Part shown: one piece after another, positions 25,692-34,237 of the stretch
How the letters are laid out: every line of letters starts with the position of its first letter
How positions within the stretch are numbered: the first letter of the stretch is position 1
DNA from: Verrucomicrobiota bacterium
Lineage (GTDB): Bacteria > Verrucomicrobiota > Verrucomicrobiia > Limisphaerales > UBA11320
Direction of reading: 5' to 3'
NCBI GenBank assembly: GCA_016199985.1
Contig: JACQFQ010000043.1
Location: 62,001-126,000, forward strand
Length of the DNA stretch: 64,000 bases
Notes under the pieces: model-generated
Seen by the model: only the letters and a program-made list of their open reading frames with translations
Told to the model about the DNA's origin: nothing
Database searches by the model: none
Translations under genes and position numbers: made by a program

Positions 25692-26654
25692 TTATCCGAA
25701 CGCTTTCCGCAGAACCTTCAGGCTCTTCGGCACGCCTGTGGCCGCCGGCTCCTTGCCTTCGAACTCCAGCGACACATATCCACCGTATCCCGCCTTCGAA
25801 AGAATCGAGGCGATGCGCGCGTAGTCCAGGTCGAGGGTGTACCACTCCCCTCCGCCGAAATAGGTTTTCGCCTGGACGAACAGCGTTCGCGGCGCGATCT
25901 GCTCGAGCTTGGGATACGGATCCTCCAGAAAGTTTCCCGTGTCCATCAGCGCGCCCAGCCATGGGCTAGGGACGGCGTTGAGAATGCGAAGCAGTCCCTC
26001 GGGAGTCCGGGTGAGTCCCCAGTGATTCTCCAGCGCGAGGATCACCCCGCACTCCGCCGCCTTGGGCAGGCATTGTTGAATGCAATCAATGCACCAGCGA
26101 AACCCATCGTCCTCCGTGTAGCCCGGCAGCACCGGCTCGAGCCCGCGCGCCTTCATCAGATCGTCGAACGAGGCGATTGTGTTCCATCTTCCCGAGTTGA
26201 GCCGGATGCATGGGATTCCCATCTGATACGCGAGCTCGATGCACTTCAAGGTATGATCGACGGCTTTCTGCCGTTCGATGGGATTCGGATCGACGAAGTC
26301 TTGGTGGATGGAGAGGCAGATCAGGTCGATGCCGCGCGTGAAGGCGTGGCGCTTCAGTTTCTGGAGATAGCCGCGCTCCTCGTTGTCCATCTGGCGATGG
26401 AGCACGTCCACGCCTTGGAAACCGAGCTCCGCGGCCTGGTCGATGACGGTTTCGATGGGAACGCGCGCGGTCTTGAAATGCCAGTAGGAGTAAGTCGAAA
26501 GCCCAAGGCGAACGCGCGGACCAGCGGGCGAGTCGGCGCGAGCGGCCCCGGCGGGAGCGGTTGGAAGCAGGGTCGCGGCGGCGGCGGCGGTGGCTGTTGT
26601 CAGGAATCCGCGGCGGCTCCACTCAGCGGGCGAGACGTGTTCGATGGAAGGCAT
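25692..26654 (-). CDS. Tat-exported sugar phosphate isomerase/epimerase-like protein
   Basis: The 320-residue protein has a twin-arginine signal (SRRGFLTTATAAAAATLLP, about residues 13-31). An AP-endonuclease-2/xylose-isomerase-type TIM barrel follows. Strand-end motifs GFQGVDVL, ICLSIHQDF, ALENHWGL, GALMDTGNF and VSLEFEGKE supply likely metal-binding Glu/Asp/His residues. Proteins of this class are abundant in Planctomycetota and Verrucomicrobiota, where some act in keto-sugar or glycoside degradation; the substrate is unknown. It lies 61 bases downstream of the secreted protein at 26716 on the same strand. Confidence 0.82.
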   Translation of the reverse strand: MPSIEHVSPAEWSRRGFLTTATAAAAATLLPTAPAGAARADSPAGPRVRLGLSTYSYWHFKTARVPIETVIDQAAELGFQGVDVLHRQMDNEERGYLQKLKRHAFTRGIDLICLSIHQDFVDPNPIERQKAVDHTLKCIELAYQMGIPCIRLNSGRWNTIASFDDLMKARGLEPVLPGYTEDDGFRWCIDCIQQCLPKAAECGVILALENHWGLTRTPEGLLRILNAVPSPWLGALMDTGNFLEDPYPKLEQIAPRTLFVQAKTYFGGGEWYTLDLDYARIASILSKAGYGGYVSLEFEGKEPAATGVPKSLKVLRKAFG

Positions 26655-26715
26655 GCGCGAACGCTGCGCGGGGAGGACGAGCCCGTCAAGCGCTTCGCTG
26701 ACCGGATGAAAACGA

Positions 26716-27789
26716 TCACGCTCCCCGCGGACTCGAAACGCGATAGAAACGGCTTCCGACCTCGGCGGGCGCTGGACGGCCGTTCTGGCCGTGGTCGACC
26801 CGTTTCGTCACCCCTCCCGCCGCGCTGCTGAACGCCTCGACGAGTTGCCAGTTCGTCGGATCGATCGCGTCGGTGGATTCAATGATCCAGTTGCCGGGAG
26901 CCGTTTCCACCTCGAGAGCGATGCCCTCCGGGCCGGCGGATATAGACTTGAAGACCGGGGGCAGACTCACGGTGTCATGAAACGCGGCGAGGTAGAGAGG
27001 ATCCGGGTCATAGGTGGTGGAATCGAAAACCCGGTCCGGGTCGAAGGGGCCGGCATCGGGGATGGCGTCCGATGAACCATCAAATACCACGCGTCCGAAC
27101 GCCACCGTCACGCCCGGGCGGATCGTCTCGCCGGGCCCCGCGATCCGGTCGGCCTGAGTCAGGTTGGCGATCTGGATGTGATCGACAATCGCGTCCTCGG
27201 ACAGCCCCATCAACGAGAGGTCGAACACGTCCGCGAAGGCGCCCTCCACTCCCATCGTGAGATGGAATCCCGCGGGCGGGAAATAGTGCCAGTCGGTCCA
27301 TCGAGCGGGCTGGCCGAGAGACCTCGCAATCGAATGCGCCCGAGCCATGACGCCCTCGACCGACGCCTTGCTGGAGGCCGATTCGAAGACGACGAAATCA
27401 TTTCCGGGAAGATTGGGCAGGCCTCTTTGGTTGCTCCACCATACTTCGATCCCCTGTCGCATCGCCGTGCCGTTGTTCCCATCGGGCAGGTTGACGGCTT
27501 TCGGCCCGCTGCCTCCCAAGCCGACAATGTTCGCCAATCCCAAAGCCCCGTTGAATCCCGCGCTCGCTTCGGGGAACCCGAGGATGGTCCCGGTGGTGGT
27601 CCTTGGCAGGCCGGCGGAGAATTGCGCTTCGCCGAGCAGAGCTCCGTTGCCGAGGAGCACGCCCTGATCGGGCGTATTGCGTTGATCGAAGGCGTAGCCC
27701 GCGAATGTGAAGGTTTGCTGCGCGGAGCTTCTCGTGGGGACAAGGGGAAGGGCGAAGACCGCGAGCAGGATAACGGCGCTGGTTTTCAT
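26716..27789 (-). CDS. Secreted hypothetical protein
   Basis: The protein has 357 residues from the ATG at 27789, which starts a clear signal peptide (MKTSAVILLAVFALPLV...SSAQQ). An upstream in-frame ATG at 27879 would add 30 residues before the signal and is rejected. The body is Gly/Pro-rich and beta-like, with repeated FDPDRVFDS / YDPDPLY motifs. The C-terminus contains WIIESTDAIDPTNWQLVEAF and ends in GSRFYRV, the terminal beta domain shared by verrucomicrobial secreted proteins. The function is not known. It is followed by the TIM-barrel gene, possibly co-transcribed. Confidence 0.65.
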   Translation of the reverse strand: MKTSAVILLAVFALPLVPTRSSAQQTFTFAGYAFDQRNTPDQGVLLGNGALLGEAQFSAGLPRTTTGTILGFPEASAGFNGALGLANIVGLGGSGPKAVNLPDGNNGTAMRQGIEVWWSNQRGLPNLPGNDFVVFESASSKASVEGVMARAHSIARSLGQPARWTDWHYFPPAGFHLTMGVEGAFADVFDLSLMGLSEDAIVDHIQIANLTQADRIAGPGETIRPGVTVAFGRVVFDGSSDAIPDAGPFDPDRVFDSTTYDPDPLYLAAFHDTVSLPPVFKSISAGPEGIALEVETAPGNWIIESTDAIDPTNWQLVEAFSSAAGGVTKRVDHGQNGRPAPAEVGSRFYRVSSPRGA

Positions 27790-27956
27790 ACTGAGTACTC
27801 CCAGGCTAGCAGGCGGCGAGTGGGTTGCAAGGGCTCGTGTTCGATCCGACGCCTCATTCTCGGTTGCAGTATCGAACAAAAACGAGCGTTCGTGGAGGCG
27901 CGGAAATAGAGACGCCGCATCGTCGCTCGAAGCGCTGGGAGAAGCGAGCGGGTCTT

Positions 27957-28075
27957 ATGACCGAAAAGAAATCATCCGAACGAGCAAGTTCCTGAGCTTG
28001 ATTCTCCGTCACGAGCCGAAGCGCGCGGGGCTGGTGGATCAGGTCCCGTCCGAGTTCATCGGGTTTCCGTCGTGA
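27957..28075 (+). pseudogene. kptA: Remnant of RNA 2'-phosphotransferase (KptA/Tpt1) N-terminus
   Basis: Within the 412-base gap 27790-28201, one frame reads KEIIRTSKFLSLILRHEPK followed by RAGL. This is the conserved N-terminal block of KptA/Tpt1, which removes splice-junction 2'-phosphates in eukaryotes and acts on modified RNA in bacteria. An ATG at 27957 opens MTEK one frame away; inserting one base would join MTEK directly to KEIIRTSK or EIIRTSK. After the leucine the family's GW-D-V-DELL segment is missing and a stop follows at 28075. No catalytic residues remain. I read it as a frameshifted and deleted fragment; chance similarity is unlikely but cannot be excluded by eye. Confidence 0.55.
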
Positions 28076-28201
28076 TCGGGCGCCCGCCCCCGTTTTCGGC
28101 CTCGCTTCACCCCCGCCGAGGGGGGCCGATGAATTCCACGTGAACATAGACTCGTGTTACCTTGGGGGGCGCCTTAGCGTCTCAGGAATCCAGCGCGTTT
28201 T

Positions 28202-29611
28202 ATGAATGCATCGAAGATCCGCCGGCCCGCTTCTCCCTCGCTTTTCAACGATCCGTTTTGCCTCGATCGGAGACAGTTTCTCTCCCGCTCAGCCATGGGA
28301 TTCGGCATGCTCGGGCTTGCCGGACTGCTGGCCGGCGAAATGCCGTCGGCCGCCGAGACCGCCGCGCCACCCGCCGGCGCCTTCTTTCCTTCCAAGGTCA
28401 AGCGAGTGATCCATATCTTCGCCCAGGGCGCGCCCTCCCAGGTCGACACATGGGACCCCAAGCCCGCGCTGAGCCAGCACGCCGACCAGAGCCTCCCCGG
28501 CATGAACGGCGTCGCCATGCCCTCCCCTTTCAAATTCTCCAAGCACGGGAGGTCCGGCATCGAGGTGAGCGAAGTTTTCTCCCGGCTCGCCGAGCACGTG
28601 GACGAGATGGCGATCATCCGCTCCATGTACACCGACATCCCCGCGCACGACGTCGCGACGATGTTCATGAACACCGGATCGATCCGCAACATCAAGCCCA
28701 GCGTCGGCGCGTGGGTCCTCTACGGATTGGGCAGCGCGAACCAGAACATGCCCGGCTATGTTTCGTTGCGTCCCGGCGGAATGCCGCCCGGCGGCGTGCA
28801 GAATTGGGGGTCCTCCTTCCTCCCCGGGAACTTCCAGGCGACCAGCGTGAACACCAAGGCGGAGAGCGTCGAAGGGATGCTCCAGAACATACGCAATCCG
28901 TACCTCACCTCGCCGGAGCAGCGACGACAGCTGGACCTGGTTCAAAAGCTCAACGGACAGCAGACATCCGCCTCCCACGATCCCCAGCTCGAGGCGCGCA
29001 TCGCGGCCTTCGAGATGGCTTATCGCATGCAGATCGAAGCCACGGACGCCTTTGACCTCTCCAAGGAATCGACCGCCACCCGACAACTCTATGGCTCGTC
29101 GACGCAGGGCAAGCAGCTTCTCCTCGCGCGCCGCCTGGTCGAGCGCGGTGTTCGCTTCGTCCAGGTTTGGGCGGGCGGATGGGACCATCACGAGGATATC
29201 GAGGGCAAGCTGCCCGAGTCCGCGCGCGAGATCGACCAACCCGCCGCGGCGCTGCTCACGGACCTCGCCCAGCGCGGGCTTCTCGAGAGCACGCTGGTGC
29301 TCTGGGGCGGCGAGTTCGGCCGAACCGTCACCAAGGATCGCAACGGCAACGATGATCCCGGGCGCGACCACAACAACAAGGGGTTCAGCGTGTGGTTGGC
29401 CGGCGGTGGCGTGAAGGGCGGGACGATCCACGGCGCCACCGACGAGTTCGGCGCGAAGGCGGTCCAGGACAAGGTTCACATCCACGATCTCCACGCTACC
29501 CTCCTCCATCTACTGGGCATGAACCACGAAAAGCTCACCTATCGGTACAACGGACGCGATTTCCGTCTCACCGACAATTTTGGCCATGTCGTGAAAGGAA
29601 TCCTCGCATGA
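28202..29611 (+). CDS. DUF1501 Tat-exported protein
   Basis: The 469-residue DUF1501 protein is in the alkaline-phosphatase/sulfatase-like superfamily and is typical of Planctomycetota and Verrucomicrobiota. A Tat-like signal, CLDRRQFLSRSAMGFGML, lies at about residues 20-37. Family motifs include HIFAQGAPSQVDTWDPKP, GVRFVQVWAGGWDHHEDIEG and LWGGEFGRT. The stop overlaps the ATG of the PSCyt/DUF1549/DUF1553 gene by 4 bases. The two families are nearly always paired and are thought to act together on extracellular polysaccharide or related substrates, without an established reaction. Confidence 0.88.
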   Translation: MNASKIRRPASPSLFNDPFCLDRRQFLSRSAMGFGMLGLAGLLAGEMPSAAETAAPPAGAFFPSKVKRVIHIFAQGAPSQVDTWDPKPALSQHADQSLPGMNGVAMPSPFKFSKHGRSGIEVSEVFSRLAEHVDEMAIIRSMYTDIPAHDVATMFMNTGSIRNIKPSVGAWVLYGLGSANQNMPGYVSLRPGGMPPGGVQNWGSSFLPGNFQATSVNTKAESVEGMLQNIRNPYLTSPEQRRQLDLVQKLNGQQTSASHDPQLEARIAAFEMAYRMQIEATDAFDLSKESTATRQLYGSSTQGKQLLLARRLVERGVRFVQVWAGGWDHHEDIEGKLPESAREIDQPAAALLTDLAQRGLLESTLVLWGGEFGRTVTKDRNGNDDPGRDHNNKGFSVWLAGGGVKGGTIHGATDEFGAKAVQDKVHIHDLHATLLHLLGMNHEKLTYRYNGRDFRLTDNFGHVVKGILA

Positions 29612-32454
29612 GCGCGCTGAAAACCTGGATGCCATGGGTCGGCGGAGCGCTGCTGGCGGGCCATGTCGCGGAAGTCACGGCGGCGAGCGCGAGCGATCTT
29701 GAGTTCTTTGAGAAACGGATCCGTCCCATCTTCGCGCAGCACTGCTATTCGTGCCACAGCGAGGCGGAGGGGAAGGTGAAGGGCGGATTGCAGCTCGATT
29801 GGAAGGGTGGATGGGAAAAGGGCGGGAAGACCGGTCCCGCGATTGTTCCGGGGAATGCGGAAGGCAGCCTTCTGATCAAGGCCGTGCGATACACGGACCC
29901 TGATCTGCAAATGCCGCCGAAGGGCGAGCGGTTGAGCGATGACGAGGTGAAGGCGCTGACGCAGTGGGTGTCCATTGGAGCTCCGGATCCGCGCGGCGCC
30001 CCTGCCGGCCCTGTCGCTGGGAAAGCCTCGAATCCCAAGGATCACTGGGCGTTCAAGCCGATCCAGCAACCGTCCGCGCCCGCGGTGAAGGAAAGCGGCT
30101 GGGTGGCGAATCCCATCGACGCGTTCGTTCTCGCGCGACTCGAGGAGAACGGGCTGCCGCACGCGAAGCCCGCGGATCGCCAAACGCTCATTCGCCGCGT
30201 GAGCTTCGACTTGATCGGGCTTCCTCCAACGCCCGAGGAAGTGGACGCGTTCGTCGCGGACCCCTCGCCCGACGCTTACGAGAAGCTGGTCGATAGCCTG
30301 CTCCGCAACCCGCATTACGGGGAGCGCTGGGGACGGCGCTGGCTCGATGTGGCGCGCTATTCGGACACGAAGGGGCAGATCAAGCGTCAGAAGGAAACCT
30401 CGGTGTATCCGTACGCGTGGACGTATCGCGATTATGTGCTGGAGGCGTTCAACCAGGACAAGCCCTACGACCAGTTTATCCGCGAGCAGCTCGCGGCGGA
30501 TCGCCTTCCCCACGACAAGGAGAACAAGTCCCTCGCGGCCCTCGGATTCCTCACGCTGGGCGATCATTTCAATGGAAACGACAACGACATCATCAACGAC
30601 CGCATTGATGTCGTGACGAAGGGGTTTCTCGGGCTGACGGTCACCTGCGCGCGCTGCCACGACCACCGCTTCGATCCCATTCCGCAGGCGGACTACTATT
30701 CGCTGCACGGCATTTTCGCGAGCTCGTACGAACCGTCGGCCAAGCCGCTGGTGGGAGTCACGGACACGGCAGGCGCCCCGTATCAGGCCTATCTGAGGGA
30801 CAAGGCGGACCTGGAGGCCAAGATGCTCGAGACCAAGGCGTCGATGATCGGCTCCGCGTTCGGCGATTACAAGAAGCTGGCCGGCGTTTACATCTTCGGC
30901 ACCACGCTTCCCGAAAAGGAGGCCGACGCGTACGTCACGAAGAACGGCGGCGATCCTGAGGTTCTGAAGAACTGGCAGCGGCTCGTGCGTTTCGGCGCGA
31001 GACGGGAGAATGGAATCTTCCGCTTCTGGGGGGCGATGCAGCGCGTGCCTCCCGCCCGGTTCGCTGATCAGGCGCGTCGCGTGCTGGCGAACCTGGGCGC
31101 GGCTCAGCAGCTGCCGCAGGCGGTCCATGACACTTTCCGCGGTCAGGCGCCGCGCACGCTGGGCGAGCTGGCGGCTTTATATGGACAACTGTTCGCGCGT
31201 CCAGAGGCGGCCTGGCAATCGCAAGTGACCACGGTGCTGGGCGAGGCGGCCTTCAACTTTGTTCCCAACCGGCAGCGGATGAAGTATGGCGTTCTCAAGG
31301 AGCAGTTCGATCGTCTCGATCTCACCCACGAAGGGGCGCCGGCTCACGCGATGGCGCTCTACGACGTTCCGTCGCCGAAGGACTCGACGATTCTCATCCG
31401 GGGCGAAGCCGCGAACCACGGCGACACGGTGCCCCGGCGTTTCCTGGAGATTCTCTCTCCCGGAACGCGTCCCGCGTTTCAGCAAGGCAGCGGCCGACTG
31501 CAGCTCGCCCAGGCCATCGCGAGCCCACGCTGCCCCTTGACGGCGCGGGTGCTGGTCAATCGAGTCTGGCAGGGCCACTTTGGCGAGGGGTTCGTTTCCA
31601 CGCCCGACGATCTGGGCAATCAGTCGCTCCCCCCAACGCATCCAGAGCTCCTCGATTGGCTCTCCGCGCGGTTCATGCAGGACGGATGGTCGATCAAGAA
31701 ACTTCACCGACTGATCCTTCTTTCCAATACCTATCGGCAGAGCAGCGAGCCCGCCGCGGGCGTTGGCTCCAAGGATCCCGCCAACCGGTGGCTGACCCGC
31801 TTCAGCATCCGTCGCCTGGAGTTCGAGCCCCTGCGCGACTCGATTTTGTTCGCGGGCGGAAAGCTGGATCTGACGATCGGCGGCAAGCCCGTGGACTTGA
31901 GCGAGGGCACGCGTCGCTCGGATCGCAAAGGGCTGGTGCGTCTTGAAAAGATGGGAGGCACAGCGAAGCTTTCGACCGCGGAGCGGCGCACCTTCTACGG
32001 CTTTGTGGATCGCGAGGATCTTTTGGAGGTGCTGAACACCTTCGATTTTGCGAATCCGTCCATCTGCAGCGGACGCCGCTACGAGACCACCGTGCCGCAG
32101 CAGGCGCTCTTCCTCATGAACAGTCCGCTGGTCGTGGAGCAGGCGCGGAATGTGACGGAGCGGCCGGAGTTCGTGGCGCTGAGCGGAGAGGACGAGCGGA
32201 TTCGATTTCTGTACCGGCTGCTTTTCCAGCGTTCTCCCACAGCGGAGGAGACGCAGGCGGGCCGATCCTTCCTCGCCCAGTGGATGCCGGCGAACGACAC
32301 GACCGCCAGCCCGTCGGCGCCCGTGGCGGGCCAGTTCAAGAAGCGACCTGGCAATCGACAGCCTGCCGCCGCGCCGCAACACAAGCCCCTGCCCAAATGG
32401 GCCGAATACACCCACGCCCTGATGATGACCACCGAGATGGCCTTTGTGCGCTAG
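29608..32454 (+). CDS. PSCyt1-DUF1549-DUF1553 cytochrome-like protein
   Basis: The 948-residue protein starts at ATG 29608, overlapping the DUF1501 stop. A signal peptide ends near TAAS (about residue 26). A planctomycete-type cytochrome c domain (PSCyt1) follows, with heme site CYSCH near residues 48-52. Then come DUF1549/PSCyt2 (around 165-370, including FDLIGLPPTPEEVD, RWLDVARYSDTKG and TCARCHDHRFDPI) and DUF1553/PSD1 in the C-terminal half (LVNRVWQGHFG, RLILLSNTYRQSSEP, DFANPSICSGRR, QALFLMNSPL). A second CxxCH (CARCH) lies in the DUF1549 part. Likely periplasmic electron transfer or binding; substrate unknown. Confidence 0.9.
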   Translation: MSALKTWMPWVGGALLAGHVAEVTAASASDLEFFEKRIRPIFAQHCYSCHSEAEGKVKGGLQLDWKGGWEKGGKTGPAIVPGNAEGSLLIKAVRYTDPDLQMPPKGERLSDDEVKALTQWVSIGAPDPRGAPAGPVAGKASNPKDHWAFKPIQQPSAPAVKESGWVANPIDAFVLARLEENGLPHAKPADRQTLIRRVSFDLIGLPPTPEEVDAFVADPSPDAYEKLVDSLLRNPHYGERWGRRWLDVARYSDTKGQIKRQKETSVYPYAWTYRDYVLEAFNQDKPYDQFIREQLAADRLPHDKENKSLAALGFLTLGDHFNGNDNDIINDRIDVVTKGFLGLTVTCARCHDHRFDPIPQADYYSLHGIFASSYEPSAKPLVGVTDTAGAPYQAYLRDKADLEAKMLETKASMIGSAFGDYKKLAGVYIFGTTLPEKEADAYVTKNGGDPEVLKNWQRLVRFGARRENGIFRFWGAMQRVPPARFADQARRVLANLGAAQQLPQAVHDTFRGQAPRTLGELAALYGQLFARPEAAWQSQVTTVLGEAAFNFVPNRQRMKYGVLKEQFDRLDLTHEGAPAHAMALYDVPSPKDSTILIRGEAANHGDTVPRRFLEILSPGTRPAFQQGSGRLQLAQAIASPRCPLTARVLVNRVWQGHFGEGFVSTPDDLGNQSLPPTHPELLDWLSARFMQDGWSIKKLHRLILLSNTYRQSSEPAAGVGSKDPANRWLTRFSIRRLEFEPLRDSILFAGGKLDLTIGGKPVDLSEGTRRSDRKGLVRLEKMGGTAKLSTAERRTFYGFVDREDLLEVLNTFDFANPSICSGRRYETTVPQQALFLMNSPLVVEQARNVTERPEFVALSGEDERIRFLYRLLFQRSPTAEETQAGRSFLAQWMPANDTTASPSAPVAGQFKKRPGNRQPAAAPQHKPLPKWAEYTHALMMTTEMAFVR

Positions 32455-32475
32455 TTCGCAAAGCCTGTCCCCGAG

Positions 32476-32503
32476 AGGCGCTATTGTTTGGCGCCTGCCT
32501 TTT
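32476..32503 (+). terminator. Probable rho-independent terminator
   Basis: AGGCGC (32476-32481) pairs with GCGCCT (32491-32496) around a nine-base loop. It is followed by GCCTTTT, 22 bases after the stop of the PSCyt gene. The stem is short (6 bp) and the T-run modest. It lies between convergent genes. Confidence 0.4.
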
Positions 32504-32672
32504 CGAGCGGGTTGCGGATCCCGCACTGCCACGACTCCTGAGGGGAAGTCGACGCTTTCGAGTTCGATGGCTTTGCGATGCGGAGTGAGGCGGCGGGAGC
32601 GGGGGATACGGTTTCACGGATACCAGGCCCCGACCTCGCCGCCACGAACGCCGATCAAAGCGACGGATTTGA

Positions 32673-34052
32673 TCAGCTTACCAAAGGAGGAGCGAAGCCT
32701 TCGCGGTAGTTGCGCGACAGGATCTCCTTGTTTGCGGCCTCGTGATTGGAGAAACGGAAGTTGGCCGCGTCCCAGCGCAACTCCTGCCCGGGGAACCGCG
32801 TCGCCTTCACCGCGAGCAACGCCGGCTCGGTGATCCGCCAGCCGATCTGCAGCGGCGTCCATAGCGGCTTCTTCGCGCCAAAGCAGTTGTCCGCCCAATC
32901 CTTCCAGTGGTTGCGCGGTTGAACGCTGGGCAGCGGCTCGCTCTCCGCGACTTTGCCTTTGCGGAAGATGGTGATCTTGCCGTCCGCTTGGAGGAGGAGG
33001 GTTCCCTCCTCGCAAACCACCATGGTGTGATTGGCGCCCACCAGGGTCGGAGGCAGCCCCAGCGCCGCGAAAGAGGGCATGAGGCTGCTGTCGTTGTAGT
33101 GAACGACGAATTTCTCGCGCGCAAATTTTCCGCCGCCCGCGTAGGTGATAATGCTCTGGTTGTGCGAGGTGTGCCCGGTCGTCGAGGGCTTGTGGGTGTG
33201 GGTCATGACGGCCTCCGGCGATGGAAGGTCGTAGGCGAAGTAGAGCAGATCCAGAAGGTGACATCCCCAATCGGCGAGCTGCCCGCCGCCGGTTTCCCAG
33301 AACGCGCGCCAACGGCGGGGCGCGAGATCCTCGCTGTAGGGCAGGTCCGTGGTCAGGGGCCCGCGCCACAGATTCCAGTCGAGATACTCAGGCACAGGCT
33401 GCGCGGGGGTGTAAGCGCTCCAGGCGTCGGTGAAATAGTGTCCGCGCTCCACGCCGCCCGTCCACACGTAGGCTTCCACCGGACGTCCCAGCTGGTTGCG
33501 CAGAAGGATCTCGACGGATTGCATGCGGCCGGTGTTGCACGCGCGCTGGTTGCCCATCTGGGTGACCAATTCCGGCGAGGCGTTCAATCCGTCGCGGATC
33601 ATCTTGAGCTCCGAGAGCTGATGCACCAGCGGCTTCTGGGCGTAGATGTGCTTCTTGTGCTTGATCGCGGTCATCAGCGCCGGAGCGTGATGGAAGTCCG
33701 GCACGTCGACGATCGCGGCGTCGAATTGTTCCGCGCGATTCGCGAAGGCCTCACGATAATCCTTCAGGGTCCAGGCGTCGGGAAACTCCTTGGAAATCTT
33801 GTCCAGTTCGCGGCGGTCCACGTCGCAGAATCCGGCGAACTCGACCATCGGATGGCCCTTGAGGCCGCTGCGTTGAAGACCGCCGATGCCGCCGACCCCA
33901 ATCTGGAAAATACGGAGTCGGCTGTTCTTGTTGATTTGCGCTCGAGCGGACCAGGAAAGCGCGGCGACGCTGGCGGTGAGCACCGCGCCGGACCTGAGGA
34001 ACGTGCGGCGGGTGACGGGTGAAGACGGGGTGGGAGTCGATGTCGTTTTCAT
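32673..34052 (-). CDS. Tat-exported Gfo/Idh/MocA family oxidoreductase
   Basis: The 459-residue protein begins with a Tat signal (TRRTFLRSGAVLTASVAAL, about residues 14-32). An NAD(P)-binding Rossmann fold follows, beginning IFQIGVGGIGGLQRSG and continuing to FCDVDRRELDKI. The conserved catalytic-lysine element appears as HIYAQKPLVHQ, the EKP motif with Gln in place of Glu. The C-terminal Gfo/Idh/MocA domain is rich in Trp and aromatic residues. Exported members of this family are common in Verrucomicrobiota and probably act on sugars or glycosides with tightly bound NAD. The gene stands alone, divergent from the HpnI-like gene. Confidence 0.88.
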   Translation of the reverse strand: MKTTSTPTPSSPVTRRTFLRSGAVLTASVAALSWSARAQINKNSRLRIFQIGVGGIGGLQRSGLKGHPMVEFAGFCDVDRRELDKISKEFPDAWTLKDYREAFANRAEQFDAAIVDVPDFHHAPALMTAIKHKKHIYAQKPLVHQLSELKMIRDGLNASPELVTQMGNQRACNTGRMQSVEILLRNQLGRPVEAYVWTGGVERGHYFTDAWSAYTPAQPVPEYLDWNLWRGPLTTDLPYSEDLAPRRWRAFWETGGGQLADWGCHLLDLLYFAYDLPSPEAVMTHTHKPSTTGHTSHNQSIITYAGGGKFAREKFVVHYNDSSLMPSFAALGLPPTLVGANHTMVVCEEGTLLLQADGKITIFRKGKVAESEPLPSVQPRNHWKDWADNCFGAKKPLWTPLQIGWRITEPALLAVKATRFPGQELRWDAANFRFSNHEAANKEILSRNYREGFAPPLVS

Positions 34053-34237
34053 AGAGGCTTCCCGGGATAATGCACGGGGACATCAAGGGCTCAAGAAAAA
34101 GGATGCAAGCCGTGGAGTTGTCTCCGCGTGATTAGGATTGCGATCGCGAGGAGAAGGAGGGGCGGACGGGATCCGAGACGCTGGCGCCTTTTGTCGCTTG
34201 TCACTCGAACGCCCTACCTCATACGTTTCACCTCCTC

